Of a stretch of DNA of 36,518 nt, positions 1-8,632 are shown one piece after another (within the stretch, counting starts at the first letter, position 1; every line of letters begins with the position of its first letter). The position numbers and the translations under genes are program-made. The notes below the pieces were generated by a model. That model saw nothing but the letters and a program-made list of their open reading frames with translations, searched no databases and was not told the DNA's origin. Origin of the DNA: Acidithrix ferrooxidans (GTDB lineage: Bacteria; Actinomycetota; Acidimicrobiia; Acidimicrobiales; Acidimicrobiaceae); the NCBI RefSeq assembly GCF_000949295.1, contig NZ_JXYS01000069.1, forward strand, positions 1-36,518. Direction: 5' to 3'.

Positions 1-661
1 CTCCCACCAGAGTCGAAGGAGCGAAGTTGGCCCCTTGCATCGCAAGTGCTGCACATACCCGGTTGATCGGGAGCCCAAGGAGAAACTTCGCCACCACGAT
101 ATGGGCGAGGAACCCAGCCGACAGCCTACCTTTTGGAACTACCTTCGCTGGTGGTGCGCCAGCTACGACCCCCTTGGTCGCCTTGCAGTTACATCCTCTC
201 CGGTACGTCGGACGGATATGGTCGATGACCCGGACTATCACCTCGACGTCGATCTCCTCGCAGCGTTCCTCTCCGAAAGGCGCATAAGGCGCACCACAGC
301 TCCCACAGACCAACAGCTTGGAATCGGGCTCATGGATCTGTTGTACGCGTGGTAGGTGGTCATAGCTGCGTCGACCATGGCCGCGGTGCCCGAGTTGTTG
401 ACCTCTCTTGCGCCTTGGCACCTCATCAGGCTCAGGGTCGCTACTTTCTTCCAAGGCGCCTATTGGTTCTGCGTTCACATCCTGAGCCATCTTCGCCCGT
501 TCGGAGCGACGCCCGAAAGCCTGTTTGGTTAGCTCGACGATCTTGGCTGTGAGTGCATCCACTTTGGCAGACAACTCGTCACGCTCGGACCTAAGGACGA
601 CGTTCTCGGCCTCCAGCGAAGCGATCCGCTCGTTGTCGTATTGGCGCACTGTTTTTGCCAC
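1..661 (-). CDS. IS66-family transposase (TnpC type), 5' part, runs off the window
   Basis: Transposase of an IS66-type insertion sequence. I translated the minus strand by hand: one frame stays open from a GTG at 661-659 down to base 1, about 220 codons, so the protein continues beyond the window. The N-terminus is a leucine-rich coiled coil (ERIASLEAENVVLRSERDEL), followed by the QAFGRRSER segment and a basic linear stretch (PRRKRGQQLGHRGHGRRSY). Then comes the IS66 zinc-finger region: VCGSCGAPYAPFGEER with a second cysteine pair in RRGCNCK, about 45 residues apart. The PKGRLSAGFLAHIVVAKF segment matches the start of the IS66 catalytic region. The DDE residues lie outside the window. No frameshift or stop is seen in the visible part. 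No tnpA or tnpB partner lies upstream at 662-833, which fits the single-gene IS66 subgroup or a truncated element. The start could also be the second GTG four codons later. Confidence 0.88.
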   Translation of the reverse strand, partial: MAKTVRQYDNERIASLEAENVVLRSERDELSAKVDALTAKIVELTKQAFGRRSERAKMAQDVNAEPIGALEESSDPEPDEVPRRKRGQQLGHRGHGRRSYDHLPRVQQIHEPDSKLLVCGSCGAPYAPFGEERCEEIDVEVIVRVIDHIRPTYRRGCNCKATKGVVAGAPPAKVVPKGRLSAGFLAHIVVAKFLLGLPINRVCAALAMQGANFAPSTLVG

Positions 662-833
662 GTAACTATAACTATCACAATTAAAGCGCCGTGTCCAGCC
701 ACCCTAGGCCACAGAGGATAGGCCAGCTACCCCAACCTTACGCCATCATCGAGTGTCTACAGCACCGCTTGTTTGACGGGATCACCGAATGTGTACGACC
801 AAGCTAAACCTTATACGAAGCTCCAAACTCTGT

Positions 834-1937
834 TCAAGGGGTTTCGCTGTACTTCACAATAAGCCGCTTGATGCGGAGCTGCTCCGCAAATGGGAGTTCC
901 GAAAGGTTTTTTAAACGCTGGATCCGATCGTCTTCAGACAATGCTGCCAATTCCTTTGCCTGTTGCTCTAGCGGAATTATATTCGTCTGATACGAATGAA
1001 CAATCTGTTTCAGATTCTCGACGAGCGCGGCAGAGCGGAGAATCGAGACGAAAAGCGGAAGAATTACAACAGCAGTATAGGCATTTCCTTGGAGTGGTTC
1101 TATGCCCGCCAAACCGGAAGTATTGTCCACGCCCACAAAAGCATCAGCGATCTTCGAGAACGCTGTCATTCCGTCCAACAGATTTCGAGAGAACGTGGCT
1201 GCCAGCTGCAACTCCTCGTCAGACGCAATATCAATGACTTCAATCAAGCGGGACAGGTTTCCCACGCGAGCAAACACCTCCAATCCTTCCTCAGGTGATC
1301 GATCTAACCACGGGCCAATGCCTGCTGGCCGGGCTCGACGTCCTTGATCAAGTCCGATTAGGCGCTCGACTGATGGTGCATCATGCTCTAAGTGCTGCAT
1401 TGCAGAAGGATTCCCGAACAGAAGACCGAGCATCAAAGCGACGGCCTGAATCCGATCCGCCTGTGGTTGGCGAGCTAAGCGTGGCAACCCCTTGCGTCGC
1501 TTCCGTGCAAGTTTGGATGCAACTTGTTCAATAGCAAACCAACTCGCCTCACTCTCATCAGCGACTTGCGGACGCCGCTTCTCCAGTTCCTTTTCAAACG
1601 TCGCTTGGAGTTGACGGAGGTATGTAGCGATTGACTTACGGACATAAGTCATTTTGACTGGATAGCCCTCAAACCAGAGTGCAGCTCGAAGCACATTAGG
1701 ATCCCTGGACTCTTTACGAAGGCGTAAGAGAGTCCTCAGCTGGTCTGTAGTTTCATCAGGGTAGGTCCATATTGGTCGCTTGCCTTCCTGGCTGGACCGC
1801 ACTGGCGAAGGCAGAAGATTTTGGTTTCTCCAATATTCCAGCGTTCTCTCTGTAAGTTCTGGCTCTATCTTTCTCCCGATTTCAATTAGATCCACAGTTC
1901 TAAGTCGAGGTGATGTACTCTCACTAGCCTTCTCCAT
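834..1937 (-). CDS. Uncharacterised protein with N-terminal MerR-like helix-turn-helix
   Basis: 367-residue protein of unknown function. Residues about 12-60 read like a MerR-type winged helix: ELTERTLEYWRNQNLLPSP is the recognition-helix pattern, followed by a basic wing with RPIWTYP and QLRTLLRLRKESRD. The remaining 300 residues are mostly helical, without catalytic motifs that I recognise and without membrane segments. A Shine-Dalgarno-like GGGAG lies about 9 bases before the ATG at 1937. It is transcribed away from the small membrane-protein gene at 2092, so the 150-base spacer probably carries divergent promoters. MerR proteins often control a divergent neighbour, so it could regulate that gene or itself. 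Most MerR regulators are far shorter, so the long C-terminal part must have another role. The location inside a block of defence-like genes is suggestive only. Confidence 0.7.
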   Translation of the reverse strand: MEKASESTSPRLRTVDLIEIGRKIEPELTERTLEYWRNQNLLPSPVRSSQEGKRPIWTYPDETTDQLRTLLRLRKESRDPNVLRAALWFEGYPVKMTYVRKSIATYLRQLQATFEKELEKRRPQVADESEASWFAIEQVASKLARKRRKGLPRLARQPQADRIQAVALMLGLLFGNPSAMQHLEHDAPSVERLIGLDQGRRARPAGIGPWLDRSPEEGLEVFARVGNLSRLIEVIDIASDEELQLAATFSRNLLDGMTAFSKIADAFVGVDNTSGLAGIEPLQGNAYTAVVILPLFVSILRSAALVENLKQIVHSYQTNIIPLEQQAKELAALSEDDRIQRLKNLSELPFAEQLRIKRLIVKYSETP

Positions 1938-2091
1938 TTGACAGTACTCCCACTCTCTTTCCCATTATGTTGCAATCTTACACCATATCTATAAGTTGAG
2001 GTAGCAGCTATATTACTACCTGTATTGTTAAATATGTCGGCTAAGGCTTTGCCGACCTTGTACCCACAATAATAATAGGAGTATATAGCAA

Positions 2092-2496
2092 ATGAAACAA
2101 TCCGAAATAATCAAGTTGCAGACCTACCTGAGAAATTGGTACTCAACACACTCGTACGGGTGGCACCTTCGCGGTGCTCAAGAAATTGCGAAAGAGTTAC
2201 TCCAAGATACGGCCTTTACCGACATTAAGCTCGCTAGTTGGTTGGAGTCTCCAGAGGGTTCCACTATCGCGCAAGTGGTAGAAAGTGTCATACCATTTCC
2301 GGGAAATATTGAGATCACAGTTATGACCGATGCTGTAATGATTGCAGCTAAGAACGAGACATCTGGTCAGGTCGTCGGGGTTCTTGCAATCGGAATCGTT
2401 GCGGTTTTGATTCTCTGGGGACTCTCTGGGGACTCTTCGGGGACTCTTGAAGCGAACTGGCACCCATATGCCTTATTTGAAAGCAAGGACCGATAA
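2092..2496 (+). CDS. Small hypothetical protein with one C-terminal membrane segment
   Basis: 134-residue protein that I do not recognise. Residues 1-90 look soluble and mixed in charge. Residues about 93-111 (VVGVLAIGIVAVLILWGLS) form a convincing membrane helix, leaving a short tail of about 25 residues. A good ribosome site (AGGAG, 11 bases upstream) supports the ATG at 2092. It is the only rightward gene in the first 7 kb and is divergent from the MerR-like gene. The codons just after the membrane helix are made of three tandem 11-bp units (2417-2449). Because 11 is not a multiple of 3, gain or loss of a unit would change the C-terminal reading frame. A tail-anchored or single-pass membrane protein is the most that can be said. 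Confidence 0.6.
   Translation: MKQSEIIKLQTYLRNWYSTHSYGWHLRGAQEIAKELLQDTAFTDIKLASWLESPEGSTIAQVVESVIPFPGNIEITVMTDAVMIAAKNETSGQVVGVLAIGIVAVLILWGLSGDSSGTLEANWHPYALFESKDR
2417..2449 (+). repeat. Three tandem 11-bp repeats (GGGGACTCTnn)
   Basis: Three consecutive units, GGGGACTCTCT, GGGGACTCTTC and GGGGACTCTTG, lie inside the coding region of the small membrane protein at 2092-2496. Units are identical over the first nine bases. The 11-bp period shifts the reading frame between units. Confidence 0.9.
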
Positions 2497-2680
2497 TTTC
2501 AAGTCCTGGCATTTTAAAATCAATAGATCTCAGCAGCGTCAATCATGTGCCGAATAGGTAACAAGAGTATCTCATAGGTATCGGTTAGGACTACCAAATC
2601 TCTTATGCGTTTCCAGTACTGAAGTCTTTGTGGCGCTCATGCAGTCACTCTGCTGCCCACTAACAAGTCGCAAATCGCAA

Positions 2681-3589
2681 TTAGCTATTTACCTTAAGTT
2701 GAGCGAATGCGGCCTTGAAAACTTGCCAGCATATGTCAGCAGTATGCTGATCTGGGCTGAATTGGTATGACATTTGATGGTATGGGTGGATGTAGTTACG
2801 AAAATCCCGTAGCTCGTGGCTGAACTTTTTCACATCAAGCTTGAGTAGGTCTAATTCTTGAGCGACATCAATTAGTTGACTTAACTTCCAGTCATAGACC
2901 TTGAGAATGGTCCCTGACTTATCCTTAGGTGCAGCTTTCGCAGTCATGAAACTTGGCAGGTTTTTAGTAGCAACTGCGATAAGAATCCCTTCAAGTGTGC
3001 TACCTAGTAAAAAAATTGTCCCGAGAGGCACCTTGTCACGGGGACACGCTTGAACTTCATCAACTCTAGCCTGAAGAAATCCGGTGATTACTGCGTCAAG
3101 TTTCAGCTCGCCTAAATCAATGACATCACTAAACTGTTGTTTAAGAAAAGATGACTCGTCAGTAGCTATAGGTACCTTCGTCAAATCGCTTATGTCAATA
3201 TTTATTGGTGTCGCATCGGTAAGCACTGGTCTTGAACTGACAAAATTAATTCCGAGATTATCCATTACAAGTATGTCGTTCATGGTTCGAACAGCGAGGC
3301 CAAGTTGCTCCTTGTTGCCTTTATACTCTCGTAGGTCCACAATTCGTAGAATGATCTTCTCGAGCTCTAATGGTGTCAACTGCGTCAGGATTCCCAGTGT
3401 CCACCATTTTCGAGTAGACCCATCATGCACTGCGTTTATATTTACACTGGTAAAGAAGCGAGTTAAGTTAGACGAAGTGCGATAGACAGGAAACCGTGTT
3501 TCGTCGTCTCCACAGATAAAGTCAGCCAGTGAATCGAGTGTTGCTGGGTCAAGCTGATTGCCGATGTGGAGTTCTCGTTTTGTAGACAT
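2681..3589 (-). CDS. Hypothetical protein with HEPN-like C-terminal motif
   Basis: 302-residue protein with no signal peptide or membrane segment. The C-terminal part holds HELRDFRNYIHPYHQ at about residues 258-272. It contains R261, R264, N265 and H268 and resembles the R-x(4-6)-H motif of HEPN RNases and of related helical domains near defence genes. The helix before it (LSQLIDVAQELDLLKLDVKKF) fits the helical bundle preceding this motif in several uncharacterised families. The N-terminal 200 residues are unrecognised. It lies on the same strand as, and 320 bases downstream of, the KAP-type NTPase, so a shared transcript is possible but not shown. No strong ribosome site precedes the ATG at 3589. 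Whether it is an active nuclease or only a structural relative cannot be decided by eye. Confidence 0.65.
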   Translation of the reverse strand: MSTKRELHIGNQLDPATLDSLADFICGDDETRFPVYRTSSNLTRFFTSVNINAVHDGSTRKWWTLGILTQLTPLELEKIILRIVDLREYKGNKEQLGLAVRTMNDILVMDNLGINFVSSRPVLTDATPINIDISDLTKVPIATDESSFLKQQFSDVIDLGELKLDAVITGFLQARVDEVQACPRDKVPLGTIFLLGSTLEGILIAVATKNLPSFMTAKAAPKDKSGTILKVYDWKLSQLIDVAQELDLLKLDVKKFSHELRDFRNYIHPYHQMSYQFSPDQHTADICWQVFKAAFAQLKVNS

Positions 3590-3909
3590 AAATCTTGTTC
3601 AAGAATATCACATGCGCACTGACTGAAATAGCCCAACGCGCACCGTAACTTGCCCACATTGAGTTTAGTTAGACGATTACCATATTGATAGTCTTTGCAG
3701 ATCAGGAAAACCGCCCTAAAACAGGTAAGTACTTGGTACCACTGTTGCTTGGATTGTTGAAACTCCTGTATGATCTTTGTGCAGCTACTCGGACTATTGG
3801 TGGCCGATGGGTCGTCAAACGTCATTCCGAGGGTGTTGGGGGACTACACGCCCGTTCATGGACCAAGATTATCAATCATGAGCTGGGTTTTTAAGAGGCT
3901 GGCCTTATT
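3590..3909. other. Intergenic spacer without a convincing gene
   Basis: This lies between the end of the KAP NTPase gene and the start of the HEPN-like gene, both on the minus strand. Short open frames exist on both strands, the longest on minus at 3463-3825, but it overlaps the HEPN-like gene and shows no recognisable protein character. The spacer probably holds the promoter of the HEPN-like gene. No clear terminator was found. Confidence 0.5.
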
Positions 3910-6900
3910 TCAGCTCTCGAAATTGGGCTGTATGTTGTTGTCTACCTCTTTAGCAGAATCTCCACCTAGCAATTTCAGGAGGTCCGTCAACGGCACTGGC
4001 GTCGCATCCCCCTCTGCATCCACCCTTTCGATAGATTTACGTCGAAGTACATCGAATGCAGCTCCACGGTTGTCTCGGTTCAGCGTGTCACCGTGCTTTT
4101 GAGCGACTCCGACAAACCATTTGAGGGCCTCCCAACGGTCACCTGCCACAAGCCGTTCAACGACATTCGGAAGTTTCTCGTGAATACGAAATAAACGCTG
4201 CCCAGACAAGAAAGCACCGTACACTTCAAAGAACTTGTCCGAGATCTCTGCGCCTTCCTTGCCTTCCAAGTTTGCACACAAGTGACTTGCCAACACACCC
4301 TGTAAGTCCTTGTCTAAAAGGCTCACCACTTTCAGGAACTCTTCAGACGACGGCGTCCATCCTATCTGGCCCGCGATCAACAGATTCGCATGTGACCGGA
4401 TAGCATTGTCCAGGGTTCCGCCAAGAACTGGAGGCTTAGACAAAGAGCTAACGATCAACCCCAGTTGAACGAACGGTCCTCCAGCCAACACACTCAACGA
4501 ACTCTCCCAATCAGCCTGCGAAGCCTTGCTGAGTATGTGATTTGCCCATCTAGATATGCCTGGCTGAGCCTTTGAACAACCCGGTTCGCCAAAGGCGAAC
4601 AGGACAGCCTCATGGGCAAGCTCGGGATTCTGGGAATTGGTTGTGACTGCAACTCGGTTTTTCGGCTCTTTTAATATCTCACCCAGTAAACTCCGAAATC
4701 CTTCCTCTCCTAACGCACGCCTTAGTACGTCGAAGGATTCAGCAAACTCGGTCGCTGTCACAACAAGATTGGAATCAACACGAAGTGCGCGAATCTGGTA
4801 GCTCACCCATGGCTCGTTCCCAACTCCGGCACTCAACTGCCTCATAAGAAGTGCCCATGCTTCAGATGAGTGCTCGATAAGCCATCGACTCTGAGCATCA
4901 GCGATCTTCGTGTCAGTTGTCGGATTCGACAATATCTCTCTTAGCTTTAATATCCCTGCTGCAGAACTACGGGAGACCTGAGGTTCAGTCGTACTCAGTT
5001 GAACACTCAGAAGGAGCATGGACGTCGAAGCCGCTGCGATTTCCCAATCTTTAGTTACGGCAACAGCGAACTGGTGTGTACGACTTCCATCGCTGGCGAG
5101 CTGCTGTAAAATAGATTGACCCTGATCAGATCGAACCATATCAATAGCACTACAGACACCTTGAAGCTGAACACCATCTGTCATTTCGCTTGCTCTAAGA
5201 AAGTCGCAACATCCTGTCAGCACTACTTCAGGATCAAATCGGTCAGGACGAGCCATCAAGACTTCAAGTGCTTGTGCCGCTGGCTGAGGATTGGGAGCCG
5301 AAGTTCCGGCAATGACCATTTGGTTGACTTCAGCTGGAGTTGCTTTTGGCTGAATTATCTCCCAAGCTATTTTATTATCGGTTTTGGAGCGCAGATAAGC
5401 CAACGCTGGCACAAACTGGTTGTCAGGCACATCTAGTCGAACCCGCAAATTTGAAAAAGATTCTGGAGTAAGTGAATCAACCAGTCCTACTAGGCCATCA
5501 AGTGCTGAGTTGGCCGTCCCTTGTGCGTCTCCTTTCAAAGGCTCGATTGCTTCTAAGAGTGCTGATCTGACACTATCTTCTAGCACAAGACCGGTAACTG
5601 CACCGATTCCAATTCCAGATTCTGTGTCTGCTAACCGCCAGGACTTTACGAGAGAGACCGCCTTAAGTAGACAATCGTCGATCCAATCGCCTGCGACATC
5701 CCTAGTGAGAAGACCAGCCTTGCTCAGAGATGCTACAGCGCGTGACAACTCCACAGCTCCGTCCTGAGCCCAACCAGATAGGTCAAGAGCGTCAAGAGCT
5801 TCCAAGAAGCCATAGCGATTGGACAAGCTTGTGAGTTCATCCGTGTTATCCGTCTTCAAGGCCACATCGAGTGAACGTCCAAGCAGCATTTGATTGGCAA
5901 TTGCAGCCTCGGTCCCGAAATGAATAGCTATGAGGTTCTCTCGCACAGAATTACTCAATAGATATGCAAGTGAGCCGTGAGGGATAGCTCCATCCTTCGT
6001 CAACTCGCCGATGAGCGGAACACTGTCACGCTGAAGAAGACTAAAATACGCGACATCAATTAGCGGAACGTCGCTCCGCTGTCGAAGAATAGCTCCGATC
6101 GAGTTCACGTACTGCTTAAGTTGACGAGGGGTCGGCTCTTCTTGTGCTACTCGTCCCGCTGGCGAAGCAGCGGGATAAAGCGCACGAAGACGCACAACGT
6201 TACGATGTTCCAAAGGTGATCGATCTGGTAAGGCCTCGTTCAACAATTCAGTAAGATAGCGTCGCCAATCGGTTAAAACTATCGGAGGCGTCAAAAATCG
6301 AACTGCAAAGAGCTTTGCTAAAAAGTCATCCGCTACACCCGAGTTCGAAATTGCAGCAACCTTCGTGATAGCTTCCTCTGCCGGATCTCGTGGCTGCAAA
6401 TCCCATAGGTGATCCAGACCTTTCTTGTCGTAGGGAATCAGAGTCCATACTCGGTCACTCCACTCGTCGTCGGCTGTCCGCGCCGTAGAACCAGTGAAGG
6501 TTTGCATCGTTGCAAATATGGAGCGTGCGTCGTTCTCATCAACTCGATCGAGATTATCTAGCACCAATACGCAGCGTCGGCCGCCTTTTAGGGATGCCTT
6601 AAGAATTTTCCGAAAAAAGTGTTCAAACTCCACTGAAGTTGGTTCACCGTGCTCTATCGAATCCGTGGTAGTTTCAACCTCTTGATCCTTACGGAAGAAA
6701 TTAAAGGCTTTCGTATCCTCGCAGTGCTCGAAATAATGCAATACTCCGAGAATGATCCAAAATCCAAGTATTACTAGCAGCGGTAGCGCTGCTAGTAATA
6801 AACCTATAACGATTATAATTCGGTGATAGTGAACAAACCGATTATCGAATGCCGCTACACCCAGAGGAACAAGCAGCAAAGCTATCGATGCTAACAACCC

Positions 6901-7410
6901 TTCTAGAGTGAGATGCGGAGTTGCCGTCACGGTGCTCGTTATGCGCTTGCCCGTGAAGCGCTTCCGGAACCCCTTAGCCTCTTTTGAATCCAACCATTCC
7001 CACTTGACGAGGTATCTTAAAAGACTTTCGAGAAACGTACGTCTCAATGGGTCACCCTGGTGAGCCCACGCATCGAATACAGCAACTCGAATCTCGGCAC
7101 TGATTGTAGACGTATCATCTTTTGATTGATCTTCAAGCTTATGCTTGAGAAGAGTAACAATTGTGGATTTACCTGATCCCCAGGTACCTTCTAGTCCGAT
7201 GACCCGACCACCGTGTTCATGGGTGATGAGCGCAGCAATTGCAGCAGCTACCGTGGAATGCGCGTGGCTACTAAAAAGATCTTCTTCTGAGGGAAGGTCC
7301 GAAACCAGATTCACCGTCTTCACCGATGGCTTGCTACTGTCGAACTTCACGATCTGATTTCTCCGTTCAGAGAATTGGTCCACCTTTGTACGTTGTGTCC
7401 CACTCTCCAT
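3910..7410 (-). CDS. KAP-family P-loop NTPase with membrane insertion
   Basis: 1166-residue STAND/KAP-type ATPase. The Walker A motif GTWGSGKST is at about residues 75-83, in the context VIGLEG typical of KAP proteins. Two strongly hydrophobic segments (about 168-188 and 197-226) follow, the membrane insertion seen in many KAP NTPases. Walker B with the KAP signature, VLVLDNLDRVD, is at about 281-291. The remaining 850 residues are helical and contain no further motif that I recognise; such a long C-terminus may act as a sensor or effector platform. The family is known from phage-defence and plasmid contexts, where the ATPase domain is thought to organise membrane-associated signalling complexes; a defence role here is inference. 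The ATG at 7410 has no obvious ribosome site, and an IS3 element begins only about 10-20 bases upstream, so the native promoter has probably been displaced. Confidence 0.85.
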   Translation of the reverse strand: MESGTQRTKVDQFSERRNQIVKFDSSKPSVKTVNLVSDLPSEEDLFSSHAHSTVAAAIAALITHEHGGRVIGLEGTWGSGKSTIVTLLKHKLEDQSKDDTSTISAEIRVAVFDAWAHQGDPLRRTFLESLLRYLVKWEWLDSKEAKGFRKRFTGKRITSTVTATPHLTLEGLLASIALLLVPLGVAAFDNRFVHYHRIIIVIGLLLAALPLLVILGFWIILGVLHYFEHCEDTKAFNFFRKDQEVETTTDSIEHGEPTSVEFEHFFRKILKASLKGGRRCVLVLDNLDRVDENDARSIFATMQTFTGSTARTADDEWSDRVWTLIPYDKKGLDHLWDLQPRDPAEEAITKVAAISNSGVADDFLAKLFAVRFLTPPIVLTDWRRYLTELLNEALPDRSPLEHRNVVRLRALYPAASPAGRVAQEEPTPRQLKQYVNSIGAILRQRSDVPLIDVAYFSLLQRDSVPLIGELTKDGAIPHGSLAYLLSNSVRENLIAIHFGTEAAIANQMLLGRSLDVALKTDNTDELTSLSNRYGFLEALDALDLSGWAQDGAVELSRAVASLSKAGLLTRDVAGDWIDDCLLKAVSLVKSWRLADTESGIGIGAVTGLVLEDSVRSALLEAIEPLKGDAQGTANSALDGLVGLVDSLTPESFSNLRVRLDVPDNQFVPALAYLRSKTDNKIAWEIIQPKATPAEVNQMVIAGTSAPNPQPAAQALEVLMARPDRFDPEVVLTGCCDFLRASEMTDGVQLQGVCSAIDMVRSDQGQSILQQLASDGSRTHQFAVAVTKDWEIAAASTSMLLLSVQLSTTEPQVSRSSAAGILKLREILSNPTTDTKIADAQSRWLIEHSSEAWALLMRQLSAGVGNEPWVSYQIRALRVDSNLVVTATEFAESFDVLRRALGEEGFRSLLGEILKEPKNRVAVTTNSQNPELAHEAVLFAFGEPGCSKAQPGISRWANHILSKASQADWESSLSVLAGGPFVQLGLIVSSLSKPPVLGGTLDNAIRSHANLLIAGQIGWTPSSEEFLKVVSLLDKDLQGVLASHLCANLEGKEGAEISDKFFEVYGAFLSGQRLFRIHEKLPNVVERLVAGDRWEALKWFVGVAQKHGDTLNRDNRGAAFDVLRRKSIERVDAEGDATPVPLTDLLKLLGGDSAKEVDNNIQPNFES

Positions 7411-7483
7411 ATAATAAACACCAAGTCCATTCTAGATAGACTTTAAAAGATATAAACTAGTAATAACTTGGAGGTTAAATTAT

Positions 7484-7741
7484 ATGGCTAAAGGTATAAT
7501 TGTTGATTTAAAAATTAAGTCAGAGATAATAACTAAAATACGTGATGAAGGTATGACAGTAACCGAAGCATCAACTAAATATGGTGTAGGCAGAACTGCT
7601 ATATACACTTGGTTACGTGATGGAGTAGTTAATACTAGTACTAGCTTAATACTAGAGAATAATCGTCTTAAGAAGGAGAATGAGCAACTATACAATCTTC
7701 TAGGCAGAGCCACTGTAGAGATGAAACGACTAAAAAAATAG
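7484..7741 (+). CDS. IS3-family transposase OrfA
   Basis: 85-residue DNA-binding half of an IS3 transposase. An N-terminal helix-turn-helix is seen at about residues 22-46 (MTVTEASTKYGVGRTAIYTW), followed by a leucine-zipper-like coiled coil (LILENNRLKKENEQLYNLL). A good ribosome site (TTGGAGG) sits about 10 bases before the ATG at 7484. The gene ends in a run of seven A residues directly before its TAG stop, the expected slippage site for making the OrfAB fusion. Length is slightly short for OrfA (usually 90-110). Confidence 0.88.
   Translation: MAKGIIVDLKIKSEIITKIRDEGMTVTEASTKYGVGRTAIYTWLRDGVVNTSTSLILENNRLKKENEQLYNLLGRATVEMKRLKK
7732..7738 (+). promoter_or_regulatory. Programmed -1 frameshift site (A7) between orfA and orfB
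   Basis: Seven consecutive A residues precede the orfA stop codon TAG. Slipping back one base changes the frame from AAA-AAA-TAG to AAA-AAA-ATA-GCC, which continues into the catalytic domain. This is the classical arrangement for IS3 elements. Confidence 0.75.
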
Positions 7742-8595
7742 CCGTCCTGGAAGTAGTCGAACCAGGATGGCGAACTCACTTTTCTCGAGTACTAAAAATA
7801 GCCCGTTCTAATCTATATACAAAACCAGTAAAACAATCTTTTAATGATCAACTTGCTATAACTGAACTTAAGACTGTTAGTGATATTAATCCCTATTACG
7901 GAGTAACGAGGCTAGCTATTGAGCTAGGTTGGAGTGAGAAGAAAACTAGACGTATACGTAACTTAGCAGGAGTAGTCGCAGCCAAAAGAACTAAGAGACA
8001 TAGTAAATCATCTATTAAGGCTGAAGTTAAAGCTCCAAATAATGCTCTTAAATCCTATATAGATTTTAATAACCCTAATCGACCACAGGATGGACAAAAT
8101 TATTCCAGGATGACTGAATCTGGAGCTTGGGTACAGGATTTCACGCATATCTATTTTATGGGAATGTGGGTATATGTAGCTACTGTTTTAGATATTAAAA
8201 CTAGAAGAATAGTCGGTTGGAGTATTGGTCTTCGACATGACACCGAACTAGTGCATAGAGCAATCCTAGATGCCTTCAGTAAGTATCCACCGCCTACTAT
8301 CCTGCATAGTGATCAGGGTAGTGAATATCTGAGTTACCGTTTACAAGATTTATGTCAGAAGATGGAGATTATATTATCCTGCTCCGATAAAGGTAGTCCT
8401 TGGCAGAATGGTTTTAAAGAAAGATTTTATAGTACCCTAAAAGATGAACTAGGACCTGTTAAAAGATTTAAAGATATTGCAGAACTTAATGAGGGTATTG
8501 CCTTAACTATTTACTATTACAACCATAAAAGAATTCATACAGCTTTAAAGATGAGTCCAGCTGCTTATGCTGCTACATTACAAAACATTAATTAG
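7732..8595 (+). CDS. IS3-family transposase OrfB (integrase catalytic domain), -1 frame
   Basis: Catalytic half of the transposase. The frame is open from the A7 slippery run at 7732-7738 to the stop at 8593-8595, about 287 codons. It has no plausible start codon near its beginning; the first ATG is at 8110, inside the domain. Expression therefore most likely needs -1 ribosomal frameshifting from orfA. The early part contains the IS3 HTH_21-like region (DINPYYGVTRLAIELG). The integrase core carries the DDE residues: D in WVQDFTHIYF, D in LHSDQGSEY, and E in NGFKERFYSTLKDEL. The C-terminus has YYYNHKRIHTAL, typical of the family. No internal stop or frameshift was found apart from the programmed one. 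Confidence 0.87.
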   Translation, partial: KKIAVLEVVEPGWRTHFSRVLKIARSNLYTKPVKQSFNDQLAITELKTVSDINPYYGVTRLAIELGWSEKKTRRIRNLAGVVAAKRTKRHSKSSIKAEVKAPNNALKSYIDFNNPNRPQDGQNYSRMTESGAWVQDFTHIYFMGMWVYVATVLDIKTRRIVGWSIGLRHDTELVHRAILDAFSKYPPPTILHSDQGSEYLSYRLQDLCQKMEIILSCSDKGSPWQNGFKERFYSTLKDELGPVKRFKDIAELNEGIALTIYYYNHKRIHTALKMSPAAYAATLQNIN

Positions 8596-8632
8596 AGAAC
8601 GAACAAGGTGTCTAGAATTAGGGGAGGTTGAC

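Larger units (their letters stand above)
7421..8632 (+). mobile_element. IS3-family insertion sequence, AT-rich (ends approximate)
   Basis: A roughly 1.2-kb unit holding overlapping orfA and orfB of an IS3-type transposase. An inverted ATTCTAGA (7429-7436) and TCTAGAAT (8611-8618) lie near the two ends. On the right a GGTTGACA-like tip at about 8625-8632 would fit an IS3 terminus. The left tip is not clearly matched, so exact ends and target duplication are uncertain. It is visibly richer in A+T than everything around it, which points to recent arrival from a low-GC host. Both reading frames look intact, so the element may still be active. Confidence 0.75.

Noticed and set aside
1-355. Plus-strand frames at the window start
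   Set aside because: They are antisense to the IS66 transposase frame, which shows clear family motifs.
3463-3825. Minus-strand frame of 120 codons overlapping the HEPN-like gene start
   Set aside because: Overlaps a better gene by 126 bases in another frame, has no ribosome site and no family character.
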